Source of the DNA: Tenebrio molitor
Taxonomy: Eukaryota; Arthropoda; Insecta; Coleoptera; Tenebrionidae
Assembly (NCBI RefSeq): GCF_963966145.1
Contig: NC_091049.1
Span: forward strand, 17,546,001 to 17,610,000
DNA length: 64,000 nt
Direction of reading: 5' to 3'
Shown: positions 35,682 to 47,455 of the stretch, one piece after another
How positions within the stretch are numbered: the stretch's first letter is position 1
How the letters are laid out: each line of letters begins with the position of its first letter
Translations under genes and position numbers: made by a program
The notes under the pieces: generated by a model
The model's input: only the letters and a program-made list of their open reading frames with translations
Databases searched by the model: none
What the model was told of the DNA's origin: nothing

Positions 35682-36432
35682 ATGAGTAAACGATGTGCAA
35701 ATAACCAGCTGCAGCCTAGTTGCTCAAAGAAATGGCTAACACGACTACGACTCTCATTATGAACATTTCGACAACAGTGCAAGTGAAAGCCAATTTGAAG
35801 CCAGTGAAAATGAAGATGAGGTCGAAGAAAGTGATGATAATGATGATAATGACGAACTGTTGACTGAACGTCAAGCGGCAGAAGCTTTCGATTATTATGC
35901 AGACTGGGGTGCACCTAGTGGAAATTAAATGGATTTTGAAATGCCACCATTGGAAAGCATTAATGTGGACTTTGATGCACAGTCTGCTACGATTATTACT
36001 TAGTGTTTATATCGGATGATGTAATAAATCTGATGGTAGCTAAAACCAATCGCAATGCCTACCAAGTAATTGATTCAACTCAAATAAGGAGCAGCCGCAT
36101 AAAGAACTGGGCAGATACTACTTGAGAAGAAATGAAAACATTTTTAGGGATGAGGTTGTGGATGGGATTGGTCATCATGCCTGCCTTACATTGTTACTGG
36201 AGTAAGAAGATAATATTTTATTTAAATTTAATATATTAAAAAATCAGAGTTGTACCTGCATGAGTAGGAACCGCTTTCAACTACTTTTAAGATTTTGGCA
36301 CTTCGCCGATAGTAATAGTGATGACAACAGCAGGTTGAAGAGCTTGAAGCCTTTACTGAGCCTGTTGGAACGTAACTTCCATACTGCTATATCTCCGGGA
36401 GAACGGCTAGTTATAGGCGAGTCAATGATCTC
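35682..36432 (+). pseudogene. piggyBac-like transposase, decayed
   Basis: Starts at ATG 35682 with an acidic N-terminus (Glu/Asp-rich stretch near 35800-35870). Several frames then give recognisable piggyBac pieces: LGMRLWMGLVIMPALHCYW near 36150, MSRNRFQLLLRFWHFAD near 36260 and ISPGERLVIGESM near 36400. The conserved Asp of the DES motif is Gly here (GES). Stops and shifts are frequent. Truncated before the rest of the DDE domain. Confidence 0.8.
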
Positions 36433-37106
36433 AAAATAGTCATTCTAGTGGATCTCAAAGATTGCCTTGTACTCTATGTAGTGGAAAATCTTTTAAGGAT
36501 AATAACAGATTGAAAATTCACGTAGATAAGTATCATATCGATAATAACCAATCAACTTTTTTTACTTCCTCTTCAACCGAGTCAATCACAATATTGCTTA
36601 TTAATTTAAAACTTTAGTTACCAACTATTAGAAGATTACCAAAAGCTTGTAGACATTTAGCTGCAGATAAATTAAGCTCAATTATTAATAATTGTCTTTC
36701 GACCAAATCAATCTTTTCCTTTGAGAATCTTTTGTTTTCCTCCTATAGAGCTTTCAATGTAGCAGATAAATCTGATAAATCATTGAATAAGCATATAAAA
36801 GAAAATCTTTCTAATTTTGAAGTTCTTCAAATACGAACTGTTTCTAAGAAACGTACAAATTTATCATTAGCTAAGAAAGTGGAAGCAAAAGTAGCCGATT
36901 TTGATACCAAAGGAGCTGTTAAATTATTGTCTCGAATGACTAATTAGCTTCATTCAATGAAGATGTTGCTGAAGAATTAAAAAAAACATCCCTCTCGCGA
37001 ACTTTTTTTCGCAGACGCTTTCAAACCAGGAGACTTTTCTTTAGTAGTCAATAAGCAAAACGTTCGAGAAGCTATCAGTTCGTCTCCTGCCGGTTCTTCA
37101 CCAGAT

Positions 37107-37169
37107 TTATTATTATTATTATTATTATTATGTATATTATTATTGTTATTATTATTATTATTATTATTA
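37107..37169 (-). repeat. TAA microsatellite tail of the LINE
   Basis: Interrupted ATT triplets on the plus strand, that is, a TAA-type 3' tail. Such tails occur in some LINE clades such as the I element, in place of poly(A). Confidence 0.85.
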
Positions 37170-37247
37170 GAATACGTCTATACCACAGAACAAGTCCAAT
37201 TAAGGGATAGGAGAATAGCAAGAGAAAAGAAATACATACAGAAAACA

Positions 37248-40064
37248 TTACCGAAAGATGTCAAACGCATGTTGATGTACGTTATAATTTTCGCACATGG
37301 TATATAAAGGAGAATGTTTCTGAACATCAATACGCGGAGTAGGTAGGTAAAAGCATACATGGTTTCGGGAGGTCAGGCGGGGAACAAAGTAGAGCTTGCT
37401 CAAAAGATTACTACAATCTATACGGTAATGTATCAGATTACGAAGAAAGCTCATTGAAGCGTTCACGCGTCTAGTCTTAAGATCCTGACATTCGAAACGC
37501 TCAAGGAGTTCAGATTGCGAGCGACCCCTTTCGAGATAAGTACCATCAATTCTATGGGCCAAGAACTTAAGAAAACGACGCTGGACTGTTTCCAGATTTT
37601 GAATGTGTGTCTGGCAATTTGAAGACCAGATAATACTTCCATATTCGAGACGAGAACGAACAAAGGCAAAATATAACATTTTCAATGATCTGATATCACT
37701 GAAATTTTTAGTGCATCTTATAATGAATCCCAGAGATCGCAGTGCCCCGGAGACTATAACATTTATATGATTTGAAAATGTTAATCTTGTATCAAAAGTA
37801 ATTCCCAGGTCGCAGATCATGTTGTCTCTAGTAAGCACACAGTGATCTATGTGGTAATCAAAGAGGATTGTTGTGGATTTATTCGTGTAGGACATAGCAT
37901 GACATTTTTGAACATTTAAAAACAGATTATTACATTTGCACCACTCTTGTATCCTAATAATATCTCGCTGCTTCACAGTCATGTGTGTTAGATATTTTTC
38001 TGTACACTTTAAGATCATCCGCATACATGAGAATATTGGACTCGATATTTGCACTGATGTCGTTAATAAACATGATAAAAAACAGAGGCCCAAGAACAGA
38101 GCCCTGCGGAACTCCAGATGATACAGTGATTTCTTTAAATCTAAATCCGTTACACATTACAAATTGCTTTCAGCTCCCAAGGTAAGATTCGAAGAATTGC
38201 AACAATGATTCTGAGAGACCAAATTCCCGAAATTTGCATAACAGAATGCGGTGATCCAACCGGTCGAAAGCTTTAGAGAAGTCGGTATAGACCACATCAA
38301 CAAATTGCGTAAAGGAGCACAAGTTAGTTACTGTAGAACGACCACTAACGAAGCCGTGTTGAAATTCGGAGACCGTGTTGCGAACGCTTGCAAACAAAGT
38401 GTCATACAGGATGGATTCAAACACCTTAGAGAAGTTGCAAACAAGAGATATTGGTCGATAATTTTCTACTTGAGTTCTGTTGCCTTTTTTGAAGATTGGC
38501 GAGATACTTGATAATTTCCATATTTCAGGGAATTTGCAGGTTTTGAGAGCAAGATTAAACACCAACTGCAAGGGATACGCTAGGACTGAGGCACAGTCTT
38601 TTAAGAGAAACGCAGGAATATTATCGGGACCAGCCGTTAATTTGGGTTTAAGTTTCTTTAGGGCTGATGTTACGTCTGATTCAGATATGAAAGGCGTGTT
38701 TACATTATTAGTGTCAGAATGAATAACGTCCCGGCCAGTGAAAACTCCCGAAGCAGTGTAGCACTGTTGGAAGAAATCTGCAAAAGCATTGACGATGTCG
38801 TTTGAATCTTGGAATTGATTATTTAAATATGACATGCGACCTGGAACACCCTTAGAGTTTTTGATGCCACTAACGTGAGACCAAAATTTTTTTGGGTCAG
38901 TTCTAATGCTACCTTCAATACTGTCAATATAAACCTTATACGCCTGATTGATGTAGTGTTTAATTTGCGAGCGGATCGCTTTGAATATCTGGCATGTTAC
39001 GGGATTGTTATTAATTTTGTATTGACGCCAAATTTGCCATTTCCGTTTAATATTTATAATAATCGATGAGTTGAACCAGGGCGGATAGCAACCATTGTAA
39101 CCGCTGCAAGTTTTTGGGACACACGTATCTAATAAGTTGTTAAATTTGTTGTAAAATAGAGAGCAGGCTATGTCAACATTGGTTCCAAAAAAGACCACTC
39201 TGTGGATGCAATTTTCTTATATAACATGTGAAAATCAGCTTTTCTGAAATTCCATCTCTTAAAGTTTTTATTGCTGAAGGATTTAACTGTTGACACGTTA
39301 AGACTTAAATTCATTAAAAGAGAAGGATGATGTAAATCTTCTGATAAAAGAACATCGACTGCCTTAAAAACGGCGCATTCCTTATTACACAAAACAAGAT
39401 CAAGATATCTATCGAAGTTGTTAGGCACTCTATTATATTGATGCAAATTATAGAATTGTAGGAAATTGAACAAAACTGAGGTTTTACCATCATGGATAGA
39501 AGTAATAGTCAAATCAAGGGTGTAAGCTGGTATATTAAAGTCACCTAGTATCATGACATTTTTACCCTGAATATAGTTCAGCTGCCCAAGCAATTGAAAC
39601 AACAAATCATACTCTTGCAGTGTTGACTTGGGATGAATATAAACTAGAAACATGTAAAGACAGAACTTGTGACAAACAATTTTTACTCCTAGAATGTCCG
39701 TAAATTGCAGATCGTCAAACCCATCCAATGAAAGATCCAACCTATCTACTATAAACTCACGCCTACTCGCCAAAAGGACACCGCCACTTCTAGATAAATT
39801 CATTTTCGTTAAATCTCTGTCGGATCTGAGAGTATAGTAGTCATTATTGTTGCACAACTCAGAATCTAAAACGGAATCATTAAGCCATGTTTCAGTTAAA
39901 GCAATAAAGTCATAACTGCAGGATGAGATAGCATTATACAACTGTGTTAGCTTAGTGTTGCGACCGCGAACGTTCTGATAATAGATTGAAACATTTTTCC
40001 CCTGATTATGAATGGACGATGGAGACGCTTCGGGCGAGAGACTGTAAGAAACTGATACTAATTG
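37248..40064 (-). pseudogene. LINE ORF2: endonuclease and reverse transcriptase
   Basis: Read on the minus strand in four overlapping pieces. 39941-39168 (and upstream): AP endonuclease with ALTETWL, GDFNIP and a final DLHHPSLL in place of SDH. 39198-38170: fingers and palm with PKLTAGPDNIPAFLLKDC, YRPISLVC and a QHGFVSGRST region. 38157-37954: GVPQGSVLGPLFFI and YADDLKVYRK. 38093-37248: thumb and C-terminus. Each boundary is a frameshift. The polymerase Asp pair is present. Would nick target DNA and prime reverse transcription if intact. Confidence 0.88.
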
Positions 40065-41160
40065 CTATTTGATACCTAAAATTTCAGATTTTATTTTATT
40101 AAGAAGCCTCTGATAAGTTTGGCAATCCCTCACATCCCAAACAGAATGATTAACATCAAAGTTTGTTTTGTCTTTCTTATTCAATAGCAAGCAATTGACA
40201 CATCTTTTAAAGGTAGATTTGCAATTTTTTAAATCATGACCGAGTCCGCATTTCGGACATGTAAGTTGATTTTTGCAGTTGGTTGCAATGTGTTGAAACT
40301 CGTTACAATTAAAGCATCGTCGAACTTCGATGGCATCATATACATTACAACTGTCATAACCTACAATAAGACGTCCAGCATCCATGATCCTTTTATATGA
40401 ATCTTGATCGACCTGAACAAGGGCTTGAAATATCTTATCATTTTTCTTTGTCGGACCGAAATTGATAATTTTGCATTCAGGCTTAATTGAAAATAAATGC
40501 TTGTTAATCTGAATTAAATAACTAGTTAAGTGCTCCAACTCCCATTTTTCTGACATACCCACAACACGAATTCGGGGATTTAAGGGTTTTACCTCTTTCA
40601 CTTCATAAGCGTTAGATAACTTATCCACGGCAAGCTTCTTAAGCTTCTCATTGTCGACGGTACTATTTCCTGCTATCAAAACACCACCCTTTTTTACGTT
40701 TTTAATTCTGCCAATCTGAATTTGTCTTTCAAGTGGATCAATATTCTGAAAAATATCTGACTTTGTCTGAGAGTTAATCTGCTGATTTTTTGGTTGGATT
40801 ATGATGGCTGGATTGTTATGTCTACGAACAGTGTCCGAAAACAAAGGACCGGGGCTGGTAAAATTTTGGCAGCATTAGAGTGATTTTCTTCAGCGAGCTT
40901 CAAAAATTCAGTTTTAAATGACTCAAATTTTAAATTAAGATCTGACAGCAGATCATCTATTCTTGCTTGATTAAAGAAAACTGAACTTGCTCTACAATCG
41001 AGACAACGCCATGACAACCCGGAATTTTTTCAATTACGGCAGGTAAATCAGGATCAACACCAGCACAGGCAATGTGAAAGGATGTTTCGCAAGGTCCATT
41101 ACAAGTAATAAACTGCTTTCGGAAATTAATTGGTTGCTCACAAATTTTACACTTGACCAT
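40065..41160 (-). pseudogene. LINE ORF1: PHD finger and zinc-knuckle protein
   Basis: Start ATG at 41160. The N-terminus is a PHD-type finger (CKICEQP, CNGPCETSFHIACAGV, then WRCLDC after a frameshift between 41017 and 40957). A coiled region and another shift near 40800-40844 follow, then a 259-aa piece with an RRM-like middle and CCHC knuckles (CFNCNEFQHIATNC, CPKCGLGHDLKNC). PHD plus CCHC ORF1 proteins are known from CR1-related clades and bind element RNA (family knowledge). Confidence 0.8.
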
Positions 41161-41695
41161 TATATCGAATTAAAGAGACGTCACCGGGTACAGAGTGCTC
41201 TGACAATGTCGCTCCACTCATCCGAGTAAGTGACGCTCACCGACACTTGGAAGACTTCAAGTACACATGCACTAGGCAGTCAAAAAAATAACGATAAGAT
41301 AGGAATGTCTGTTTGAGAAATCGATTGAAATAGCTTAACTGTTGGAACAAACTCACCAAATCAGCGGTTGGAAATCGAACCACTGGCGCAAAACGCACAA
41401 TTACACCAATGAAATAATAAAATGACCATTTATTGCAGACAAAACTCCGAAAAATTAATTCAACTAACGGAGAGGTGCACGTCGCACCGACAACGATAGT
41501 GGCCAAGTTTAGACGGCATGAGACCACAATACTTGAAAGATATTATATCTTTGTCAGCAGGTGAAGCAGATCAGCAGGCACTAAGAGCTTTAACAAAACT
41601 GTGCAATTTTTTATTGTTTGGCCAACTTCCTTCAGAAATTTGTCATTTATTATATGGTGCGTCTTTATGTGCCCTTCATAAGTGTAACGAAGTTA

Positions 41696-43230
41696 CTTAG
41701 GAAACGCTCCCGGTGGCGGAAAAATTCCGCTCCGAGCCGGGCCAGAAAATTAGCGCGGAGCCGACTACATCAACCGCGTCCACCGAATCCGCCCCGGAAC
41801 CCGTGTTTCTTCCGGCCGACAATACCCGGACTCCGCGCTGAACAGAGCTCCCCCACCGCCACAGCCGCGAGTCAACGGCCGCGCGTAGCCACCGAGCCAA
41901 CAAAAGGACCGCGCAGAGCCTGCAGAGCTCATTCCATTCCGATTCCGATCCCAATTCCGATCATCCACCTGACTCTCCTAGCACCAGCTCCGAACCGGCT
42001 CCCGATACAACCTCCGACTCCGCTTCCGACCCCCAACTTCCGGCCCGTTCGCTCCCCTAGTGAGCGAACCAGGTCATCCCCTGTTTTCGGCCCGTTCGCT
42101 CCCCTAGTGAGCGAACCAGGTCATCCCGCTCATCCGGCCCGTTCGCTCCCCTAGCGAGCGAACCAGGTCATCCCGCTCATCCCCTGTTTCCGGCCCGTTC
42201 GCTCCCCTAGTGAGCGAACCGGGTCATCCCGCTCATCCCTTGTGTCTGGCCCGTTCGCTCCCCTAGTGAGGAAACCAGGCCTCCCCCAATCCCCCCCGGA
42301 TCCCGTTACACCCCCGCAACCCCGTTACACCCCGACCCGCTCTCTCGCTACGCCGCCAAGAGAAAGTTCCAGGGTCGACCGACGTAAGTACGAACATCCC
42401 CATATCTCCCTTGCCGCCGAGGACATCCCCCAGGTCACGGACACCATCCCCGGAGGATTTCGCCTTCACCAGGTGGTCCCCTTGTACATAGTGTAAATAA
42501 AGGTTTTGCGACGACTGTTTGTTTGTTTCCCCCCTTACCCCGCGCCCTGACAGCTGACCCCTGGACGCCGTCATTCCGCAGAGCTACCCCGGCCGTGTGG
42601 CGTCCCACCACAGCCGAAAAAACGGACTGGCGCTCCACCCGGAAGTGATCGTCACATAATTTGGCACCCGAGCAGGGACCGCTGTCAGAAACCGGGTAAG
42701 AGGAAAAGCGCCGCCCGTACGGACCCTCCGACGAGATTATCGCCGCCGGTAATCCCCGGAGTCTGTCCGCCGACCGACGATCCGAATTTCCGGAGTGGAG
42801 TGACCGCCGCCGGTCAACCCGGACCCGATCAGCCGAAGGATGAGGCGAGCACCCACGGGGGAACGCGTGCTCCGGTATGTCCGGCCCGATGGGACGCCAC
42901 TGGCAGCCGGAAGCACGACCGCAAACCCGGAACCCGCCGCCCACCGCCGCTGAGCCCGGCCACCACCGGCGACAAGAAGACACCTTTAGTTCAATTAGAT
43001 TTTTCGAGAAATCGCCCTTTTATTTAGTTTCTTCAAGAAGCCATTTTATTTTCCAAGAAACCGTTTTAATTTTCGAGAAACCGCCTTTTTTATTTATTTT
43101 ATTTTCAAGAAGCCGTTATTAATTTTTCTTTTCCAAGAGACCGAGAAGACTGTTTTGTACCTGAAGAATAGATGTTTTAATTTTGTAAACCGCCGTTTCA
43201 ATGAAAGAAAGTTATCAATTTATCCAGAAA
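41696..43230 (+). mobile_element. GC-rich LTR-retrotransposon fragment (LTR plus leader)
   Basis: Composition jumps from AT-rich to strongly GC-rich at 41700 and back by 43000. The block holds a minisatellite (42042-42281) and an AATAAA at 42496. A likely LTR end, GATCGTCACA, lies near 42655 and is followed by TTTGGCACCCGAGCAGGGAC (primer-binding-site-like, about 42661-42680) and a leader. No gag or pol is recognisable. Long frames on both strands in the GC-rich part are composition artefacts. Confidence 0.6.
42042..42281 (+). repeat. Minisatellite of 47-56 bp units, five copies
   Basis: Units begin at 42042, 42089, 42136, 42192 and 42248 with GGCCCGTTCGCTCCCCTAG. Each contains a small palindrome, GTTCGCTCCCCTAGTGAGC plus GAAC, that can form a hairpin with 7-8 bp stems. 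Units 1-2 are shorter; units 3-4 carry an extra CATCCCCTGTTTCC-like spacer. Confidence 0.93.
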
Positions 43231-43619
43231 AATTGGTCTTGAATTAAACTTTAACAAATGCGAGATCTTTTGCCGTTCTGGAGACACAGATTTAAAAGTC
43301 ATAAAGGAATTTCAAAATTTAGCACCAGATATAAAAATTTGTGACCGAGGAAGTTTATCTCTTTTAGGCTCTCCAATCTGTGACCAAGGTTTCAAAAATA
43401 CCGTCGAAAAACTATAACTACAATTGAAAATCTTTTAAGCAAAGCTGAACTTCTTAGCAGACACGTGGCTTATACTTTAATCAAGAACTGTCTCTTCATA
43501 CCAAAATTTAATTTTTTATTAACAACTCCATTGAGATTTTCTAATTATGTTAATTTGATTTATTCTTCTTTAAAGTCTTTTTAGAAAGAATACTTAATTT
43601 ACGTTTAACTGATTAACAA

Positions 43620-43990
43620 TGGTCTCAGTCCAGTGTTGTGCTGTGCCTGTGGGTATAATACAATACACTGGACACTGCTTCAGAAGAAGTTCTGCAACCT
43701 TATTAGCTAATCGAGGAGGATCTTCTTACTTTGAAGAGACATGGCGGATGGAAAAGTGGAACGGTGGCAGAAAGCTATGTTGCTGATTCTTTAAAAAGAA
43801 AAATCGACGTGGCTCATATGATGACTGAAGCCGGGCCTTCAGGGTCAAAGAGCCCAGCATTTCAAGTACATTCTGGTCCCTCCACCACTCAAGAGGATTC
43901 AAGCATTGAAGTTGGGTAGACTACAAACAAAAGCACAACTGAAGTAATCAGCTAATCCCGGGTCTATTTTCTGATGTTCAGAATTGCACA
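43620..43990 (+). pseudogene. Crypton-like tyrosine recombinase, C-terminal relic 1
   Basis: Across two frames: YTGHCFRRSSATLLA (43670-43715), then KRHGGWKSGTVAESYVADS (frame 43731-43919). H..R, W and Y are conserved residues of tyrosine recombinases. After the stop at 43919 another frame gives NCTINVTNYNNCNLNK near 43985, which parallels the tail of the copy at 56 kb. The catalytic N-terminal Arg box is missing. It lies directly after the RT relic. Confidence 0.75.
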
Positions 43991-43999
43991 ATTAATGTT

Positions 44000-44848
44000 A
44001 CTAATTACAATAATTGCAACTTAAATAAATAAAGCATTTAAATTGCCGTTTTTACTTAATTGTTTATTAACTTGAGATAAAATAAATAAAGGAATATATT
44101 CTGGTAAATATGGAAATGTTTTTGTAGGCTTTTGTAAAGACAGGAGTTAGGATAAAAGTGATTCAAAGCAATTCCTTCGATTAGTTCATTAACCTTCAAT
44201 ATTCGTATTCTCAACCTAAACTTAAGTTAGGAAAGATAAAGGATTGGATTACTACAAGGATACGTTTAACTCAACATTACCTTTTTCGTTTTGATTGGAA
44301 GTTCACATTCCATACGTTAATTTATAAATCGAACGAAATTGAATAAATCGAAGTCCGATACGTCAATACCAGTCATTCCGTGCTGTCAATAATATCGGTC
44401 TTACAGTGATCTGTAATAGCACACAAGATGGCGCTAATCCAATTGAAACTAAAAAATATTCAAAATCATATCATTTTTTACCGTTCAACAATAAAAAAGT
44501 TATGTAGGTATCTGGAGTTTCGATAGGTATATATTCGTTGTATAAAAAGATTTTAATTTATAAACGTATCTGAAGAGTAGACAATTTGGGCAATTTTTAC
44601 GCACGGTGGGTGGTAAAAATTTAGGTGACTGTAAATATGATGTTTCCGGAGATGTCATTTGAATGTTAATTTGACATTTACATGCAAGGAGACCAAAAAA
44701 GTCATTTTTATATTTATAATTTATCATCACAATTATAGCGTATCTATCTGCATATTTGCGGTGTCATCTTATTGGTTACAGTTTGATTTATGCCAGTTTT
44801 TGTCTCAGCCTTGATATACAAATAACTATTAAAACACGAGTCACTGGG
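44000..44848. other. AT-rich stretch, no gene seen
   Basis: No recognisable frame or repeat. TGGGCAGTGTGAATAAAAAT near 44847 marks the likely left end of Harbinger relic 1. Confidence 0.4.
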
Positions 44849-46019
44849 CAGTGTGAATAAAAATTAAGCAAAAGCTTCTACTTACAATTATTAAGAAAAA
44901 GCTAGGGTTGGGTTGAATAAAAATGAAGCCTTTGCTAAATGTAAAAAGTAAAAGCATATACTTTAAGTATAAACTAAATTTTCCAGCATTTGCTCAAAAC
45001 CGTGCGAATAAAATAAGTAAATACTCGATATATTAAGTAAAAGCTTAAATATTTCTAAGCCTGAGTTCTCCCTAACTTAAAAATTTTGTAGTGCTTGTTC
45101 TCTCGCATAATATGGCAGCTTTCATGAATGTAAGGTCGCAGAAATACTATCCTGAACGAATTAGAAGTCGAAGTGAAGATTACCACAATTTGTATCGCTT
45201 TAGGGAGGAAAATGTCAACTGATTAGCTGAGCACTTTCCGGGCCAGAACAACGAGACTAGAGGAGGTGCTTTGAGTACAAAGAAACAAATGCAAATATTT
45301 TTAAGGTTTCTTAGTGACCCAAGATTTCAAATAGGGATCGGAAAAGAAGAGGGTGTACAGTACATAGATCAACAGTCAGTGAGACCGTAAGTTTCTTTTT
45401 ACGAAAAATAGTGGCTAAAGTACATACGTGGATCAAATTTCCCGACGACAATACGGATGAAGCACTTGCCGATTGGAGTGCTCATTATAGATTTCCATTT
45501 CCATGTGCCATCGGAGCAATAGACTGTACTCACGTTCCGATTTTAAAGCCATCACAACATGGGGACGAATATGTAAATAGAAAAGGTTATTGCAGCATAA
45601 ATGTGCAAGCTACGGGTAACGGAAAAGAAGAATTTACCAGTGTTGATGCACAATGGCCTGGATCAGTGCATGACAGCAGAATATTAAGAAGATCATTCAT
45701 TTACCATAAAATGAACAATCGTAGGCGCAACCATGAACTTCTTTTGGGTGATAGAGGTTACGGAATTACACCTGCAACTTCTGAAGAAATTGCATACAAC
45801 AAGCTGTATAAAAAAGAACGCGTCCTTTGGTTATTATAAGTTGTTGCGTAATACATAATGTTGCCAAATATTTAAAAAACCATTTGCCAAATGATGATGA
45901 AGTTGAACATTTACTTGAAGAAAACGACGAGGATAATGAAGAAATTGAAGAAAATCAACGAGAAGATTTGCGCCAGCGTGGTCAACAAAGAGGAGGTGAA
46001 ATTCAGAATAATTATTATA
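44849..46019 (+). mobile_element. PIF/Harbinger relic 1
   Basis: Likely left end GGGCAGTGTGAATAAAAATT near 44849, with three spaced GAATAAAA-type subterminal repeats (44855, 44915, 45006), then a transposase. The right end is obscured by the element starting at 46020 and what follows. Confidence 0.6.
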
Positions 46020-46026
46020 CAGGGTG
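45112..46026 (+). pseudogene. Harbinger transposase, catalytic Glu deleted
   Basis: ATG at 45112, in-frame TGA near 45220 (in a position expected to be Trp), and a frame change near 45390. A 142-aa piece (45411-45839) follows with the first two catalytic Asp motifs, AIDCTHVPI and WPGSVHDSRIL, and LLGDRGYG. After KKERV the frame is lost and resumes at 45827 with ISCCVIHNVAKYL and an acidic tail. The segment that should hold the third acidic residue is missing. The stop codon overlaps the start of the adjoining mariner-like element. Confidence 0.88.
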
Positions 46027-46361
46027 ACTGACGAAAAACCTTTGACGCTGAATCTTACTTATTTTTTATGCGATTTGAACAAATGACACATCAAATGAAA
46101 TAGTTCAAAAAACACTTCATTATCATCCTATTCGATATTTTTTTCGACATCTATTTTTTGACAGACGATAGCCAACTTTTTTTTTTCAAATTACACTCTA
46201 TATATTTTTTTATTCGTTCTTATAAAGAATCTTCTTCTGAATATTCGTACATTAAAAGAAAAAACAAAAAATGTATTTTAATTGAAAAAAATTGAAAATC
46301 AAAAATCAAGTAATCAAATTTGTAAACAATACAAAATCTATTCTGGTTGCTCAAAATTTCC

Positions 46362-46900
46362 TCAATGCTGTTGCAGACACTGTCGATACCTTCTAGAAAT
46401 GCCCACTTTTGCATTCAGTAAAAAATTTCGGGGTTTTTCCTGACATACTCGCACTACCCTTTTTTTTAACTCTTTTTGGGTACCTGGTGGGGTCAAATAA
46501 ACATTGTCTCGAAAGCTTCCAATGAATATAAAGAAATCCAATGGATTCAAATCTGGGGATCTAGCGGGCCATCGAATAGCTCCATGAGCACCCATTCATC
46601 GTTCACCAACATAATTTAAATGATTTAAAAATACAAAAATCATGTGTGAATTATGTGGTGTGGCGCCGTCCTGATGAAACACGACTCTATTCAACACTGC
46701 TACTGGTATCTCATCCAGAAAGTTGCTTATTTCGTTTGATAATAAATAATATGATATTTTGTTTGATTGAGGCTGCTATCAATAAAAAAAGGACCCACTA
46801 GTCCATTCTATCTCCAAAAATGCCACACCACACGTCAACACTAAATCGTCATTGGAAATTTTCTTCCACAGCAACATTATTATTATTATTATCATCAAAC
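46362..46900 (-). pseudogene. Mariner-like transposase relic
   Basis: Minus-strand frame 46595-46362 contains WPARSPDLNPLDFFIFIGS, holding the last catalytic Asp of a DDD/DDE transposase, then PPGTQKELKKRV. Upstream (46600-46900) broken frames give QDGA.PHHI-like and DDLVLTCGV pieces. Stops are frequent. Confidence 0.8.
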
Positions 46901-47312
46901 TGTTTTGACAAATGAATATTCAGAGCTTACTTAGTCATTTCGAGCATTTAGAACAAGCTTCTCTCTTGTTTATTTTGGTCACTTGATTTTTAAATTTTGT
47001 ACATTTACTCTTTAATTTCTCGACTTTTGTTTAATGAATGAGTATAGTTCTTTGCATTTTTATATTCAGAAGACAAATCTCTACAATACTGACTAAAAAA
47101 AAAATGTATAGTGCTATTTGAAAAAAAGAAACTGATGTTCATCTGTCAAAAACTGGACGTAATGAAGTGTTTTTTGTTCAACACTGTCAGAATTTGAGAA
47201 TTTTCTCCTGTGTGAATGAATTTTGATAAATTTGAAAACTTGTCAAAACGAAACGTCAAGCTAATTTTGAAGATTTTAAGTGATTTAGAGCCTTTAAGGG
47301 GCTCGTCGAACA

Positions 47313-47455
47313 AAAAAACGTTGTATTCAACTCGTTCTTGTGTAAATTGGCCTTTTTTGGCAGTCGTGGGCCTTTAAAACGCTCGTTTCACTCGCGTTTT
47401 AAACTGGCGCACTCATGCCAAAAAAAGGCCAATTTACACACGAACTCGTTAAATA
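47313..47455. repeat. Palindrome inside the mariner-like element
   Basis: The left arm ...AACTCGTTCTTGTGTAAATTGGCC... and the right arm ...GGCCAATTTACACACGAACTCGTT... flank a centre with CGCTCGTTTCACTCGCGTTT. Related in style to 24427-24536. Confidence 0.75.

Larger units (their letters stand above)
34271..36432 (+). mobile_element. piggyBac-like transposon, 3' truncated
   Basis: Left end follows TTAA (34267-34270) and starts CACGTTGAATACC, a piggyBac-like arrangement. It carries a decayed transposase from 35682 and stops abruptly near 36432. A P-like element (34422-35516) is inserted in its 5' part. Confidence 0.7.
37107..41514 (-). mobile_element. CR1/jockey-like LINE with TAA-repeat tail
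   Basis: Runs right to left: 5' end near 41514, ORF1 (41160-40065), ORF2 (about 40060-37248), and a 3' tail of TAA triplets read as TTA/ATT at 37107-37169. It is inserted between two halves of the RT relic, which are contiguous in protein sense across the gap (...SSP / GMRPQ...). Both ORFs carry frameshifts, so this copy is dead but nearly complete. Confidence 0.85.
36440..43590 (+). pseudogene. Zinc-finger/reverse-transcriptase relic in three pieces
   Basis: Pieces in order. 36440-37106: a C2H2 finger (LPCTLCSGKSFKDNN...H...H), then a helical region (HLAADKLSSIINNCLSTKS, frame 36732-36947) and LVVNKQNVREAISSSPAGS. 41515-41695: MRPQYLKDIISLSAGEADQ to LLYGASLCALHK. 43233-43590: LNFNKCEIFC, LSLLGSPICDQGF, HVAYTLIKNCLF. 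They follow the order of a reverse-transcriptase-like protein family common in arthropods and cnidarians (the RPQHLKDL family). The first gap is a LINE insertion, the second a GC-rich LTR fragment, with the catalytic part also lost. Name uncertain. Confidence 0.65.

Noticed and set aside
37107..37169. ATT run as an independent microsatellite locus
   Set aside because: Its position at the 3' end of the LINE shows that it is the tail of that element.
41618..43027. Several long frames on both strands in the GC-rich block
   Set aside because: Low stop frequency is expected at this composition. The frames are Pro/Arg/Ser-rich with no domain and overlap on both strands; the block looks like LTR and leader.
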